From Pyricularia pennisetigena (lineage: Eukaryota; Ascomycota; Sordariomycetes; Magnaporthales; Pyriculariaceae), in assembly GCF_004337985.1 (NCBI RefSeq), contig NC_043744.1, forward strand, positions 2,640,408 through 2,704,407: 64,000 bases of DNA. Direction: 5' to 3'. Numbering within the stretch: position 1 is the stretch's first letter; each line of letters starts with the position of its first letter. A model generated the notes under the pieces. The model did no database searches, was not told the DNA's origin, and worked only from the letters and a program-made list of their open reading frames with translations. Positions 11,082 to 22,622 of the stretch are shown one piece after another. Position numbers and translations under genes: made by a program.

Positions 11082-12104
11082 GGGGAGCCCTGCCGCTGTT
11101 GCACGACTGGCCACTGTAGAAAGTCGTAAACGTCGTCGCTTATGACCAGCGCGTCGTGCTCCCGCGCGAGCCGGATCAGTCCCTCACGCCGGCGCACGCT
11201 CATTGTTTTACCTGATGGGTTTGCGCTGGTGGGCACACAGTAAATGACATGACGGTATGCCTTGCGGGAGGGGGCCAGGTTCTTAAAGACCTGTGCGTTG
11301 GTAGAGTTAGTGGGAAACAAAAGCAAGGCAGAGTCACGTTAAAAACAAAACAGCAAGGAAGTCTTTTGTTGCATTCCCAAATCATCATCATCATCATCAT
11401 CAACACCATCATCATGAAGACAAATTGGCTCATCTTACAGGCTCACTGGGGTCATCGGAGCCAAACTCCTTCAAACCCCGCTCCAACCAGTCCAGATCAA
11501 TACCCTCGTCATCCTCCGGAACAGCCCTCAGACGTCCTCTGAACCCCGCATCTTCAAATATGGGATTTGAGAGGTGATAGCACGGTGCGACGACCCACAC
11601 GGCCTTTGTGAAACCCGGATCGGTAAAAGAGCCGAGCACGCAGCCCAGGTTCTGGCTGGCGCCGCCCGTGATGCAGATACGGGCCGGGTCAGGCGTGCGC
11701 CCTCGGCTGTGGTAGTAGTAAGGGGCCAGGAAGCGCGCGAGCTCCTCCCGCAGCGGCTGAAAGCCTGGGTCTGGTGCGTACTGCAGGCCCGGGACGAACA
11801 CATCGGGTTCCGTGAGCATGCGGTCCGCCGCGGTCCTGAGGTGCTCCGCCGGAAGTGTGTGTGGTGCCGGCCATCCCCGAATTAGGTTGATCTGGTGCTT
11901 GGCATCGTCTGGGTCCGGCTGCTTGGAGGTTGTTGTAGCCATTGTCCTGATGGTCATTCTACCGAAGCGGGGGGATGCGATGGTAGAGTGGGGGATGAAG
12001 CTTATAGCGATGGAAACCCTGGGAACGGTCCTCGTGATATTGAACAGCTGCATATACGGGGACCGCACGATGTGTAGTATTGACAAGACAGGCAGTGAAC
12101 ACAA
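10191..12104 (-). CDS. PLP-dependent class I/II aminotransferase with polyglutamine loop
   Basis: This fold-type I aminotransferase is close in style to the YER152C/2-aminoadipate aminotransferase-like group; the amino acid substrate is unknown. Exons are 11439-12104, 10799-11290 and 10191-10637 (1605 nt, 534 residues; phases agree). Marks are GGASQNLG (cofactor phosphate region), CVPTSANPSGKTMS, VISDDVYDFLQW and SFSKIIGPGVRTGW, where K345 should form the Schiff base. Between DDVYDF and the lysine is an insertion containing ten consecutive Gln from (CAG)10. The first 54 residues lack Asp/Glu and contain many Arg/Ser, like a mitochondrial presequence; a second ATG at 11942 (MATTTSKQPDPDD) would give a cytosolic form. 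Intron 1 contains an ATC trinucleotide repeat. A poly-T/A stretch lies in intron 2. Confidence 0.87.
11051..11080 (-). repeat. (CTG)10 microsatellite coding for polyglutamine
   Basis: Ten perfect CTG units lie on the plus strand, read as CAG on the coding strand, inside exon 2 of the aminotransferase. The repeat is in frame and uninterrupted. Confidence 0.95.
11384..11415. repeat. ATC trinucleotide repeat in intron
   Basis: A run of about seven ATC units, followed by an imperfect CACCATCATCAT, lies within intron 1 (11291-11438) of the aminotransferase gene. Confidence 0.85.
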
Positions 12105-13357
12105 TACGAAGTTCGATACACGCTTCTGCCCAAAAGTCGCATATACTCATCTCATGGTATAGTGAGTGACGTGCTTGTGAATTACTCAGCGATTGGACCG
12201 AGACTCTTGTCGTGTATTTAAATACCTCACGTGACACAGAATCCACAATTTGGATGCTGTCGTGTATCTAGACTTGGGCGGCCTGAAGTTGTTGCAGCAG
12301 ATAATCATCTTTTTGAACACTTCGCTATCGAATACATGACTTTCTCTGGTGGGTTGATGCTCTATCGTGAGTTGTTGCGAGGGTTGGGGCTGGCCCTTTA
12401 ATAACTTCATATATCCCGAGATATCCCCCTGCTAGAACAGCATCTACGGACAAATCGGAAAATACTCTGATCGAGATGAACCGCTCAACAATATATGATT
12501 CCATAAAAGAGATAAAGGGAGCTCGTGACAATGTTGCATCTGAGTACAACCTCCTCTTTTCGTTCATTCACTACTGAAGACTGAAGCTTCCAACATAGAC
12601 ATTCTCTTGCATTGCTGAGACATGTTTCACAGTGTGGAATAGCAGAGACGACTGAAAAAACGGTGGTAAACGAGAAGCAAGCCTCGTCTTATTGCGCACA
12701 AAAATAGGGACCGTTGCCCCAAGAAACAGTAACAATAGTAGTCCCTTACACCTCCCATTTCCATATTTACCGAGTCAAAGCCTTGTTCGTAATTGCCAGC
12801 TATGATTACCGAACTGTCAATGTTCCTGTTCCAATTCCAGTTCCCCCCGGTTCGGTGTTTACAGACCACCATGTAAGTAAGAGTAAGAGGGTTTGTGTTT
12901 GAGTAGGTTTGCGTGTGTAAGTGAGTAGTGGTAGCGGTGCCAGTCACCACAGGTTCCGTAAGCATCGAGAGATCGGGAATGATAAGAATAGAATGCGGAA
13001 AAAAAGCATCTTTGCTACCGTAAAAGGCCATAAAAATCAAGGTTGTACAACAAAGGCTGCAACAAAAAAAGTATCAAAACCTCGTCGCAGGTTTGTCTTT
13101 TTGATCAAAGGATAGACGCTAAAAGCTCAGGCTAGAATTCGCCGGTGTTGGGCACAATCAGTTGGGTAGGAGTGTACTCCTCTGGACTGCAGTCGTATCT
13201 GAAAACAACTCATCCTGGGCCGACAGTCGAGGCAAAGTCGCGTATCATGGTGAGGAAGGAGGCAATGCGAGTCAAGGCTGTTTGCTGGGTGGTAATCACA
13301 GCCCAGAAACACTCGCATTGTTCTCCGAGATTTCTCAAGAGGTTCCATGGATACTTC
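12105..13357. other. intergenic, no gene seen
   Basis: This stretch contains the aminotransferase upstream region and the 3' flank of the large Pro/Ser-rich gene. A minus-strand open frame at 12627-13040 has no recognisable domain and low-complexity Asn/Thr content, so I do not call it. No RNA gene is seen. Confidence 0.55.
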
Positions 13358-16300
13358 TTAGGTTTGCAATGGTGTCGAAGTACGACGAGAGCCCCAGTCC
13401 GCAGGGCGTCTGTACGATCCTCTGCCGCGACCAGATGGGGCTGTGGGCAGAGAACCCGAGCTAGAGCTTGGAGATTGCTGCGGCGCGTCGTTGGAATAAG
13501 GTGTCGATGACTCTCTGGACCTAGTAGTGCTGCCATTGCCATTTCCTCCGCGGCCAGCATGTGTTCGTGGCCCCGAGCCCCGTGAGCCTCGCGAGCTGCT
13601 GCTACTGCTGCTATTGTTGTTATGGCCAGACCTCGAAGAAGTACTGTAAGAACGCGCGGTTGGCAAGTGCACGCGCTTCCTCGTGGTCATTCCTTGAAGG
13701 CAGACAAATGCAAAGCTTTGGGGACTTTCCTCCAAGACCTCAACGGTAGTTGGCGAAACCCACATCCGCTTAGGCGTCGAACGAGCTGGGGCAGGCGAAG
13801 GGTTCCAAGCCGCATCTGGCACCGAGGTTGGGATGCGAATCGCCGGCAACGAGCCCATTTCCTGTTCCTCAAAACATTCCTCCGCCATCACTTTTGAAGT
13901 CGGAGAGCCACTTGCCGCCATGTCCACGCCTGCAAAACTGGGAAGAGATACCGTTGCTTGTGCCTGCGAAGCTGTAGAATCCATAGCCCGGCGACTAGTT
14001 GAGTCTATCGCCATACGACCAGTCTGGGAAGACGTCTTGCTATCATGCAGGAGGTCGTTGATTCTGCTCTGCCACTTGGACGATGCCGATTGCTGCGCTG
14101 CTGATGATGCGGGGGGCCCACGAGGTTGGCTCTCTTGAAACGGCCTCGGGGTTGCCCAGTTGAAAGAAGCAGGCGCAGGAGCGCTTGATCCAGAATTTGG
14201 TGCTACAACCTGCCTACCCATTGAAGGTGGCAATCTCACTACAGGGCGGGAGGGCGGTAAGGCAACATGCGGATGTGTTGCGTCCCCGTCGAAGGCCGGA
14301 TGGCCATCCATATCAGGCGGTGGTGGAGAAGGCGAGCGGTGACGATTCATATCTTCCGGACGAGCGCCATCGGTCTTGACAGGGAAAAATCGTGAGGTTC
14401 GACTTTGCGGCGACGCAGTAGACGCTGGGCCCGGGGGCGACACTACTGCCTTGGCAGTACGATCATCTGCGGCAGAGGGCTTCCATGAGGCACCATGAAC
14501 GACCTGAATGCGGTCCTTGGTTTCAACTCGCCTGCCATCGCTATCAAACTTGACAGGCTTCCAAGAGTCGTGATATGCTGGACGAGCTTCGTCGGCCGGT
14601 GCCCCTCGAGCATCCAATTCCGACTGTTGTTGCGTTATTCGCTCTCGCGTTTCGTTCGCCATTCTCTCGTCGCTTACCTTGGAAGCCATGGCCCAGCGCG
14701 ATCGTGTATCATCATCGGCCGGGTTGGGTCCGCGTACGAGGCCTGCGGCGGCCGCCGATGGAGGCGCGATTGGCTTGGGGATATGGGCAGGTTGGGCCTT
14801 GCCACCGTTGGGTGGCCCGATAGGGCCCGGTCCTGCAGTTGAAGGGCCGCTAATCTGGGACATATTAGGCGGGAATCCATCCGGCAGCCGGCCTAGATCA
14901 GCATTAAATGTCCCATTGCCGAGACTTCTGTTATTGTTCGGTGCCCCCCAAACGTTTTGAACAGCTGGCTGTCCACCTGTCGGCCCCCAGGAGAAACGGC
15001 TAGGCTGCGCAGGAGGTGCTCCTTGCCAAGACGGGGCCGCTTTACCATCCTGCAGCGGCGTTGGGTTCGGTTCTGGGTGCGATACAGGCTCATGCCTTGT
15101 GTGCATACCCGCTGGCTTAATCTCCTTTTCAGCCGGAGCCGGTGATGATTTTGTCTCTCCGCCCTGCCCGGCCGCCGGTGCCCGTGTCTCGCTAGGGTTG
15201 CCGGTTGTCGTTTCCTGTTTTTGTGAAGCCTGAGTGACCGGGCTCTCGCTCGAGAGAGAAGTCGAGGTCTTGGTGGCAACAGCCGCTTCCTTTGCGGCCG
15301 CTTGCTTTGCACTTTTCCGCTCAGGTGCTGGACCAAGGGCAGCAAGCTTTGCTGCAATTCTCTTTTGCTTTTCGGCCTCAGCCTTCGCTTCTTCTTCTGC
15401 CTTACGTTGCCGAGCGGCCTGAAGTTTTTCGGCCATGAGCTTCTTCTGCAGCTCATAGTCGTCGACTGTTGGTCCCTGAGGAGGTGCCTGGCTCATGGGC
15501 GGCACGTTCTGCCGATCGTGTGTCGCGGCGTTCGGATGCGGCGCAGCGTGAGATGCGTATGGTGAAGTCCTCGATTGCCACACTGGACCATGGCCTTGAC
15601 GCATTCCGGAGGGGGACACAGGGCTGTCGCCCGTAAAAGAAGTTCGTCGACCGTGGAGAAGGTCCTGAGGAGGTATCCCCTGATCATGCGGTTTTGCGCC
15701 TCGCTGAAATAGAGGGCCACTGCCTCCACTAACATTAGAAGATCCACGTCGGCGACCATAAGGAGCCTCCTGGTCACCCCGATTCGACTGGAAAGCTGGC
15801 GAAGGCCCTGGCGGGCCCTCCCCGTGCGGTGGCCTTTGCAACACGGCTGGAGGGTGTCTTTGATGTGGATCGACCCTCCCTGGTCCACGACGTTCCATGA
15901 CTGGCTCATATCGACCGGACTGCGAGTTGAAAAGTTCGCGGTTAGGATTAACAGGACCGTTGGATCGGCTGAAATCATCCGCAGCAATCTCCTTGGCCGC
16001 TGGCGGACTAATCCCTCGCATGGATGACGGCGTTTCCCGAGGTTGATTTCGTCCGGGCACCTGAGGCGCCGAGGTATCAAGTATTACTGGAGAGGATTTG
16101 TTTACTGGGGGCAGAGTAGCCCATGGGGACTTGACTGGTGCTGGTGGAGGAGGTGGCCTGGCTACCAGGGTCGGCTTTTCGGGTGCGCCCTTGAGAACCA
16201 AACCTTTACCACCCCCAAGGATTGCCTTTCCAGATGACATCTGGGCGGGTGCAGGAGATTTTGGCTTCTCTGAAGGCTTAGGATCCTTGGGCAGTGATGC

Positions 16301-17346
16301 TGATGGTGTCTGCGCCGGCTCCGGCTCCGAGACTGCTGGTGCTGGGGGCGTTGTGGTCGTCTCTTCAACTGTAGGTATCGTCACCTTGGTGCCATCGTTC
16401 CACTGGATTTCACTGGGGATCCAGTCGTCATCATCGTCATCAACGTCGGCCCAGTTATTTGCGGCATTGATGTCTTCGGGTGCCAATCGAGCTGTCATAT
16501 GGATTCCATACTTCTTCAGCTCCTCGTCGGTGAGTTTCTTAGGTTCGACAGGTGGGGGGGCTGTTGAAAGTGTCAGATACATGGCGTCTCAAGTTTAGAA
16601 TGCACAGGAGGAGAAAGCACATACGTCGATTTTTGGTCCAGACAGTACTTGGGTCTGGTGCGCCAGCCGGCTTCCCGCTTGCGCCTCCAGATGCCTTACT
16701 TCCATCTCGTGATATGGTACCGAGCTTTGCTACCAACCGTGGTCGAGCACCGGCAGAAGCGCCCGCGCCCGGTGTACCGGATGCTGCAGCCGTGGAGCTT
16801 GCTTTTTCTAAATTCTTTGGCGTGGTAGTCCCTGAGCTCTGCGCCTTGTTGCCGAGAAATGTCTTGTTCACAGATACGGACTTGAACGAAGTCGGTTTCT
16901 TGACCGTGGAAGATGTCCTCGTGTGGCCCTTGCCGTCATATTTAGATCCATCATCCTTCCCCGCCTCTGTATCTGAGCCCCCACTGACGCTAACCTCTGT
17001 CGAGTTTACCAGATTATCCACGGTATCGGAAAGATGCTTGTTTTCGATTTCGTCAGTAAGCAAAGGGCCAGCGCCATTCACGAGCGACTGCTTGGCGTCG
17101 ACATTTTGAGAGTCTGCGCTGATGGTAATGGTCTGGCAAGAACACGTTAGTCAGTCCAATCTGTAGCCCGATATAACGAGACTGGTGTGTCCAGCGTTGC
17201 GAAATGGCGTTGCCAGGACGCGAAAGGCCACGAGGGTGGGTGAGCGCATGCTGAGTTTGCACGGGAAACAAAGCGGTACGTACAGGCTCGGTGGAGGTTT
17301 TGGCTGCATCGACGGGATTTGACTGGGTGGCCTCAGCAGCCATCAT
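13358..17346 (-). CDS. large Pro/Ser-rich, mostly disordered protein of unknown function
   Basis: Exons are 17284-17346, 16625-17132 and 13358-16560 (3774 nt, 1257 residues; phases agree). I do not recognise a named family. The strongest candidate for a conserved domain is at about residues 190-260: EPKKLTDEELKKYGIHM ... NNWADVDDDDDDWIPSEIQWNDGTKV. A charged helical segment follows near the middle (ELQKKLMAEKLQAARQRKAEEEAKAEAEKQKRIAAKLAALG, positions about 15300-15460), probably a coiled coil. The rest is Pro/Gly/Ser/Gln-rich, with a C-terminal Arg/Gly/Ser-rich tail (GRGSYRRPADWG) resembling RNA-binding RGG tails. No transmembrane segment or signal peptide is present. A role in RNA or translation would be a guess from composition only. 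The first ATG pair (17346/17343) gives MMAAEATQS. Confidence 0.75.
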
Positions 17347-18596
17347 CCGTTGCGAAGACTGACTAGATTGGCAAAAGGCGATGAATTGTCAAAGTGATCG
17401 CTCAAGCCGTTGAGTTGTCTCGTTGTCTCCTTGTGTTTGGTGTGTAGCCCGATAAGCGACTCGATGGCGTGTATTCGGTGTACGTTCCCTCGATTTTGGG
17501 GTTTTTTTTTTTCGCGATTGCCCGCCTGGTCAAACAGAACCTTGTCTGTAAAAGTGATGTCGACTGCCTTGGCTGGTTGGTCGGGCTCAGCGGGTCGGCT
17601 CGGGTTTCTTCACGACTTCTGCGGCAGCGGGTCGTCGTTGAGCCAGGGGAACGAAGTGCTGCTCTTGGACTAGCACTACCACGGGTCAATCGGATGCTTC
17701 GTCCTATGTAGATATTCCCTTCCTAAGTCTGATTTTGGGGCGGAATGGGGGGATAGGAAAATATCACGGTGGTGAGATGTGTCGAAGTGCACAGTGTCCA
17801 AATAGAACTGCCTTTTTCGCCAGTTGATTGATCGAATCCAATCCGCACAACAAGCTGGCTGCATGGGAGTGCGGCTGGCCCTGCGTTACGGTGATTCAAG
17901 CCGGCCGGCCCCCCGTCTATTTTGGGCCTAGCGCCATGTTGCGGTCTATTCGTTTCAATCTCTTACTGGGTCATCGCTCCTTGGAAGCTTTCACCCAAGA
18001 ACAAAACAGAAAGAAGCTGGGAAGCGGGGCGAAGTCCCGTTTGCAAGGATCGTGGCAGCAAATTGACTATGACACACCTCATCATCAATGCTATTCAATC
18101 TCTGTCACCTCTTGTGACGTTTTACGGCATGGATAGAATCCTATGCACAAACTCGTAGACAAATGTGTCTTAGCTCCGACCCGCATTGTGAGTTGGCAAA
18201 CAGGCGCATGGACACCAAGTACCCAGCCGCCAAGGATTGGGCTCAACGAGTTAACGGGGAAGCTACCCTCGGCAGAGATTAGATGCTGTACTTGCTTCAA
18301 ATCTTTTTTTTTTTTTTTTTCTTTTTAAAAAAAAAAACTATGCCACGCGTTGCATGGGATTTCTCGTCATCACTTTTTTTTTCATCCATTCGCAAAATAC
18401 CGGCGCACAAGCCAATTTTTGTTCACATTATCATGCCATAAGCGTCTGTGTGAACATAGAATTCGCCCAGTAAATGCATTTAAGGGAAGAGACAAATGAA
18501 TTTCCATAGAGGTCAAGTGGTGTACAGACGGTCTTGTTCTATTCGCCGTATCTACAAGCCATATTACAAGTCCTCCCCAAGGGCCTGAAGAGTGAT
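17347..18596. other. intergenic, no gene seen
   Basis: This is upstream sequence of the large Pro/Ser-rich gene and the 3' flank of ATP17. It contains a T9 run near 17508, a T/A tract (about 18304-18338) and no supported reading frame. Confidence 0.55.
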
Positions 18597-19401
18597 TTAG
18601 TGGGGGTTGTTCTTGTGGTGGCCTAACATGCGTTCAACTGTTAACTCGGAGCGCTTTCAACAAAGATAGTGACTGTGGTGCACACGGTCAGGATCTAAGC
18701 GACTTACGGAGGTGGAAGTAGTAGTTCTGGGCGTAGCCGACAGCGAGAATGAAGGCAATGGCATGAATGATAGCTGCCGGGAAATGTCAGTGGTGGGATC
18801 ATGTCTTAGGACAAGGCAAGGGCCGATCCAACATACGCTTAGCGGTCGGGTTCTTGCCAAAGTGCTTCGCCTGGTAGCGACCGAGGATACCCGTGGGCTT
18901 CTGCTCGGGAGCGGCACCCCTGGGAAGCTTCGAGTAGAAGTTGACGACGCGCTTCATGCGGACGGCATCGGGGGCAGCGCCGATAGCCTGTCATGGCAAC
19001 TAGCTCGTCAGTCTCGGTTTCATCGCCGCAACAGTCCTGGAACACCGGAGCAAAGACGAAATCAAATGCCCTCAGAATAGTCCTGGCGTGTCTTCCGTGA
19101 TCCTCCAAATCTCTCGGCACTCAACATCCCCCGCGTTCATGAAAAGGTGACAATGATTGCGTGCTGAATCCAGACTTGTCGATTCAAACTGGCCAGAGTT
19201 TCCGTCGCATCGTGAAGGGGAAAATCCAAGTTGGACTTACGTTCGGCGAAGCAACCTGGAGACAGCAGAATGAAATAGCAATGTCAGTAACTATGTTGAC
19301 AATAAAATGCATCGCCTTGGGGGTTTGTCGGTTTGTAACAAAAACCGGCATACCTTGGGGGGAATGAGCGTCGAGAGCGCTCGGCGAGTAACGTGGCTCA
19401 T
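18597..19401 (-). CDS. ATP17: mitochondrial F1F0 ATP synthase subunit f
   Basis: This is subunit f of the membrane F0 sector of ATP synthase in the mitochondrial inner membrane. Five exons: 19354-19401, 19241-19255, 18837-18987, 18708-18773 and 18597-18622, total 306 nt or 101 residues, the usual length of fungal subunit f. The protein reads MSHVTRRALSTLIPPK, then AIGAAPDAVRMKRVVNFY, LPRGAAPEQKPTG, LGRYQAKHFGKNPTA, a single transmembrane helix IIHAIAFILAVGYAQNYYF and the ending HLRHHKNNPH. The second exon is a 15-nt microexon (VASPN) and the last is 26 nt; both restore conserved family sequence and phase. It is transcribed divergently from NDUFS4, which shares a 371-bp promoter with it. Confidence 0.92.
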
Positions 19402-19772
19402 GGTGGCAATTGGGACAGGCCGATTTCAAAGAATAGAGATTCAAAAGTCGGTAGCAATGTTCTCAATTGGCTGTGTCGCAATCGTCGTGCCAATTGAGGT
19501 AGGGTTCTTCTTGAGCTGAGGTCGGGTCGGGGACGTTTTGGAAATCGAGGTCCTCCCGCGAACAGGTTTGCTACGGGCGGCGGTTCTTTCCGCCGAATTG
19601 GCATTTGGCCAATCACGTGCGGGCCAGACGAGGCTGAGAAGTGGATCTCCCATCCCATTGACGTCCGCAAATGTGCTCAAGCTTCCCGAGAGTCGAGGGT
19701 GATGTCTTGTAGATCAATTGAACTCTCAACAAACTCCGAATTCTAGTCCTAAGGTGGTTAATCCTACCAGCT
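19402..19772. promoter_or_regulatory. bidirectional promoter of ATP17 and NDUFS4
   Basis: These 371 bp separate the start codons of two oxidative-phosphorylation genes. The region contains a composite CCAATCACGTG at 19609-19619 plus further CCAAT/ATTGG pentamers (for example near 19465 and 19491). CCAAT is the known target of the Hap/CBC complex that controls respiratory genes in fungi, and CACGTG is a bHLH site. Functional use here is inferred. Confidence 0.65.
19609..19619 (+). promoter_or_regulatory. fused CCAAT box and CACGTG E-box
   Basis: CCAATCACGTG lies directly in the shared ATP17/NDUFS4 promoter. The CCAAT pentamer and the palindromic E-box abut without spacer. It is about 155 bp from the NDUFS4 ATG and 208 bp from the ATP17 ATG. 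Confidence 0.6.
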
Positions 19773-20550
19773 ATGGCTTCTCTCAGATATACCTCGACTG
19801 CTGCCGCCCGGCTCCTCCGGAGCGCGTCGTGGCAGCAAACTCGAACCGTCGTCGCTGGCCGCAGACACGAGAGCTCTCTCGTCCGCTCAGAGAAATCAGG
19901 CCCCGCGCTTCCTGACACCAACGAGAAACCAAAAAACCAGCCCGACTACCAGGCCACCTTCGACAAAGCTACATCGTAAGATTTACAACTCTTTAGGCCT
20001 GTGTCGTACCGTCGTGGGCTGTCTCGATTGCTGACTGCAACCCTTCACACGCTTCAGAACCTTCAGCCCCGTGCCCAAGCGCGTGCTTGATGGCAGCGAG
20101 CCGACCGACGTTCTTCCCGCGGCAGTTCTATCGGGTGCCCCCATGGAGCTTCAGGCCCGGACAGTCCGGTAAGAAAAGGAGGGCATGGCCAATATTCCAA
20201 GGTGACCAATATCTCTGACATCACCATCTCAAAACAAAAGCATCTACCGTCCTTCGAAGCCAGCTACGCAGTCTGGCACGCACGGATTGCGCCAGTGGCG
20301 TATGGATTGGGATGTCTTGGCCAAAGGCCACCGCTGGGAGAACCCTCTGATGGGCTGGCAGTCATCAGGCGACTTCATGCAGGGTTCGCACATTTACTTC
20401 AAGAGCAAGGAGGATGCCATCGCCTTTGCCGAAAAGCAGGGCTACGAGTATTTTGTGCAGGAGCCCAACGAGCGCAAAATCACACCCAAGGCCTATGCCA
20501 ACAACTTCTTGTACAGTGACAAGAAGTTGAAGCATATTAGGACCAAATAG
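19773..20550 (+). CDS. NDUFS4: NADH:ubiquinone oxidoreductase NDUFS4-type subunit (about 21 kDa)
   Basis: This is an accessory subunit of mitochondrial complex I, placed on the matrix arm near the electron input module. Exons are 19773-19975, 20058-20168 and 20241-20550 (624 nt, 207 residues; phases agree). The N-terminus (MASLRYTSTAAARLLRSASW) is an Arg/Ser/Ala-rich mitochondrial targeting sequence. Family marks are IYRPSKPATQSGTHG, WRMDWDVL, RWENPLMGW, FKSKEDAIAFAEKQGYEY and the C-terminal ANNFLYSDKKLKHIRTK. The Neurospora equivalent is the 21-kDa subunit (nuo-21). It is transcribed head-to-head with ATP17. Confidence 0.94.
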
Positions 20551-21239
20551 ATCAGGAAGTTTGAGTTTATTGGGGTTAGTCATAGAATCAGTAAGGCAGA
20601 TGGCTTTTTTTTTTTTTTTTTTGAACTTGACGGGCGTTCAGACTTTTACTGGATTGTAAATACCATTTCTTGTGTGACTAAAGTAAACAAAATCGGATTG
20701 GCCACAATAGCTTTGTGGCTCATTCCCAAGATATTTTAAATCGATATGTTGGAGTAACGGCAAGCTTAACCACCAAAAATGCGATCCATCACTTCATGTT
20801 GACCGTGGCCTGCGACCGTGTCTCCCGAACATTTGGACATGCGGACCAGAGCCAGTCAGAGAGTACAAGGGAAATCCAAGCAAAACTTTGATTGCACGTT
20901 GTCGTTAACTCAAGTAACCATTCAACCCCGCGCAGTAACTGCAACATGGGGTAGTTCCATAGGATAATCAAGAAGAAAAAAAAACATAATCAAATAACCC
21001 GAGTGCCAAAGCGGTTTAAACGCCCAAGGATGCTTCCAAACAACTCCAATCCGATAAAAAATCCAAAGCCGAACTCCAAACCACCAAACAAAATCATAAA
21101 AGTTTGAGCAATAAGCACAAGCGCCAGGACTGGGACCTTGGGCATTGAGCTCGACTTTGATGGACTGCATCCATGGATCCATTCCTCAATCATACACTTC
21201 TGTAATATCAAGTCTTAAAGTTCAAGTGTCTTGCGAGAA
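20551..21239. other. intergenic between convergent NDUFS4 and GID8
   Basis: This is 3' flank of both genes. It contains a T17 run near 20606-20622 and A-rich stretches near 20976. No gene seen. Confidence 0.6.
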
Positions 21240-22622
21240 CTATGTCACCATCAACTCAGGATCGTGGTCAGCGGCATGGTCAGTCATGTCTCTGCTGTCC
21301 TTCTCGACTCGGAATCCAAGGGCGATGTGAGCAGGCAACTCAACCTTGCGTTGCCTAGCTGTGCTCTCAGCCCAGGTTCGTAATCGTACGAGGTTACGTA
21401 TCGCCGCTTCTCTTCTTTGAGTCTGCAACTCCAGTACAGCTTTGTTAACCATCTCGGCAACCTTTCTCCTCAAGTCAGGATGAAGAAGATGTTGGAGGTT
21501 TTCTGGCAAATCGTTCTTGTCGAAGAACAACAGAGACATAGTGCTCTCCAACTCCTTTATGAATTTTTCATTGACGGGTGCGCGGGGTGCAAGTTGCTCT
21601 TGTGCAAACTTGATAACTTTTTCAATGTCACCGTGACTGCTGGTCCTGATGAGCTCGACCAGCTGGAGACGAAGGAGTTCAAAATGCAGCTTAGGGTCAT
21701 TGCCCAATATCTAGATGTAAATCAGTCAGCATTGTATCAAATACATGCGTGTTTAATCATCAAATGTGGTTATAGGTTGTTTGCTCATGATTTTCAGTGT
21801 GGTGTTAATCATCAAAGGCACATAGGCCATATGCGTGGTGCATGAAGTTTTTTAATCATCGCAGGGAATTCGAGGTGGGATATGTAAATGAAGCAAGCTA
21901 GCCACATACCTCTGGGTCAAGGTCATTTAGACCCTCTATCGCATCTGAAATCTGGCCCTGATGGATCTGGTTCTGAATCTCACGGCGTGCTATGATAGAG
22001 ACCACGTCCTGTTGGGCAGGGATGTTTGCTTCTTTTGCAAAGTTTGCAGCGGCTTTGGGGTAGCCTTCCATGGTCAAATAATCAAGGATGACAGCATTGA
22101 TGTCACTAGATCCATAGTCAGTCAACTGAATCAATTGCGCATCTATGATTACAATCATTGGAAGGCTGCAATTTCAGAACGCTTGGACACAATGTTGTTC
22201 CGCATCGTATTTCTCGGAGAGATTCCCATTTTGTGTGATCATCACATTGCAGCAGGAAGGGGCAAGAGAGAAGGTGAAAATAAAAAAATGAGCGAATCGT
22301 AAACGTACCTCTTAGGCGATCGAACAGCAGAAACCCTCGCATCAAATGAATGCTTTATGGGCGTGGCTGTAGAAGTAGTGGAAGCCTATAAACCACACGT
22401 TAGAATCATGCCGTGCTGCAGAAATTCCGTGCGTGAGACAATACGTACCATGACGTCTGAGCTATCGGCGCGAGCTGCGCCTAATGTTGGAGTCGGTGAT
22501 GATCCGTCCGCTCGCCAACTACGAAAGTGTTCGTAGAGAAATTGTCTGAAAACTGGTGCGAGGTCTGGAGTGAGAGCCTCAGGCTCAAGACTATCGCGAC
22601 CCTGCGTGGTTGACCGTGGCAT
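21240..22622 (-). CDS. GID8: GID E3 ubiquitin ligase scaffold subunit Gid8 (LisH-CTLH-CRA)
   Basis: This is a scaffold subunit of the GID/CTLH ubiquitin ligase, which in yeast degrades gluconeogenic enzymes on glucose return. Exons are 22449-22622, 22309-22385, 21910-22105 and 21240-21710 (918 nt, 305 residues; phases agree). The LisH motif is SDINAVILDYLTMEGYPKAA (from about residue 84). The CTLH domain follows with REIQNQIHQGQISDAIEGLN and DLDPE|ILGNDPKLHFELLRLQLVEL. The CRA region carries IKFAQEQLAPRAPVNEKFIKELE and ends LPAHIALGFRVEKDSRD. The N-terminal 80 residues are divergent. The ATG at 22622 opens a short exon whose splice keeps frame. It is divergent from URK1 (839 bp). Confidence 0.9.

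Noticed and set aside
12627..13040. Minus-strand 137-codon open frame
   Set aside because: No domain, low-complexity Asn/Thr composition, no splice partners, and no codon pattern like the neighbouring genes.
17820..17850. tRNA B-box-like string (GATCGAATCCAATCC)
   Set aside because: No matching A box, acceptor stem or anticodon arm could be folded around it.
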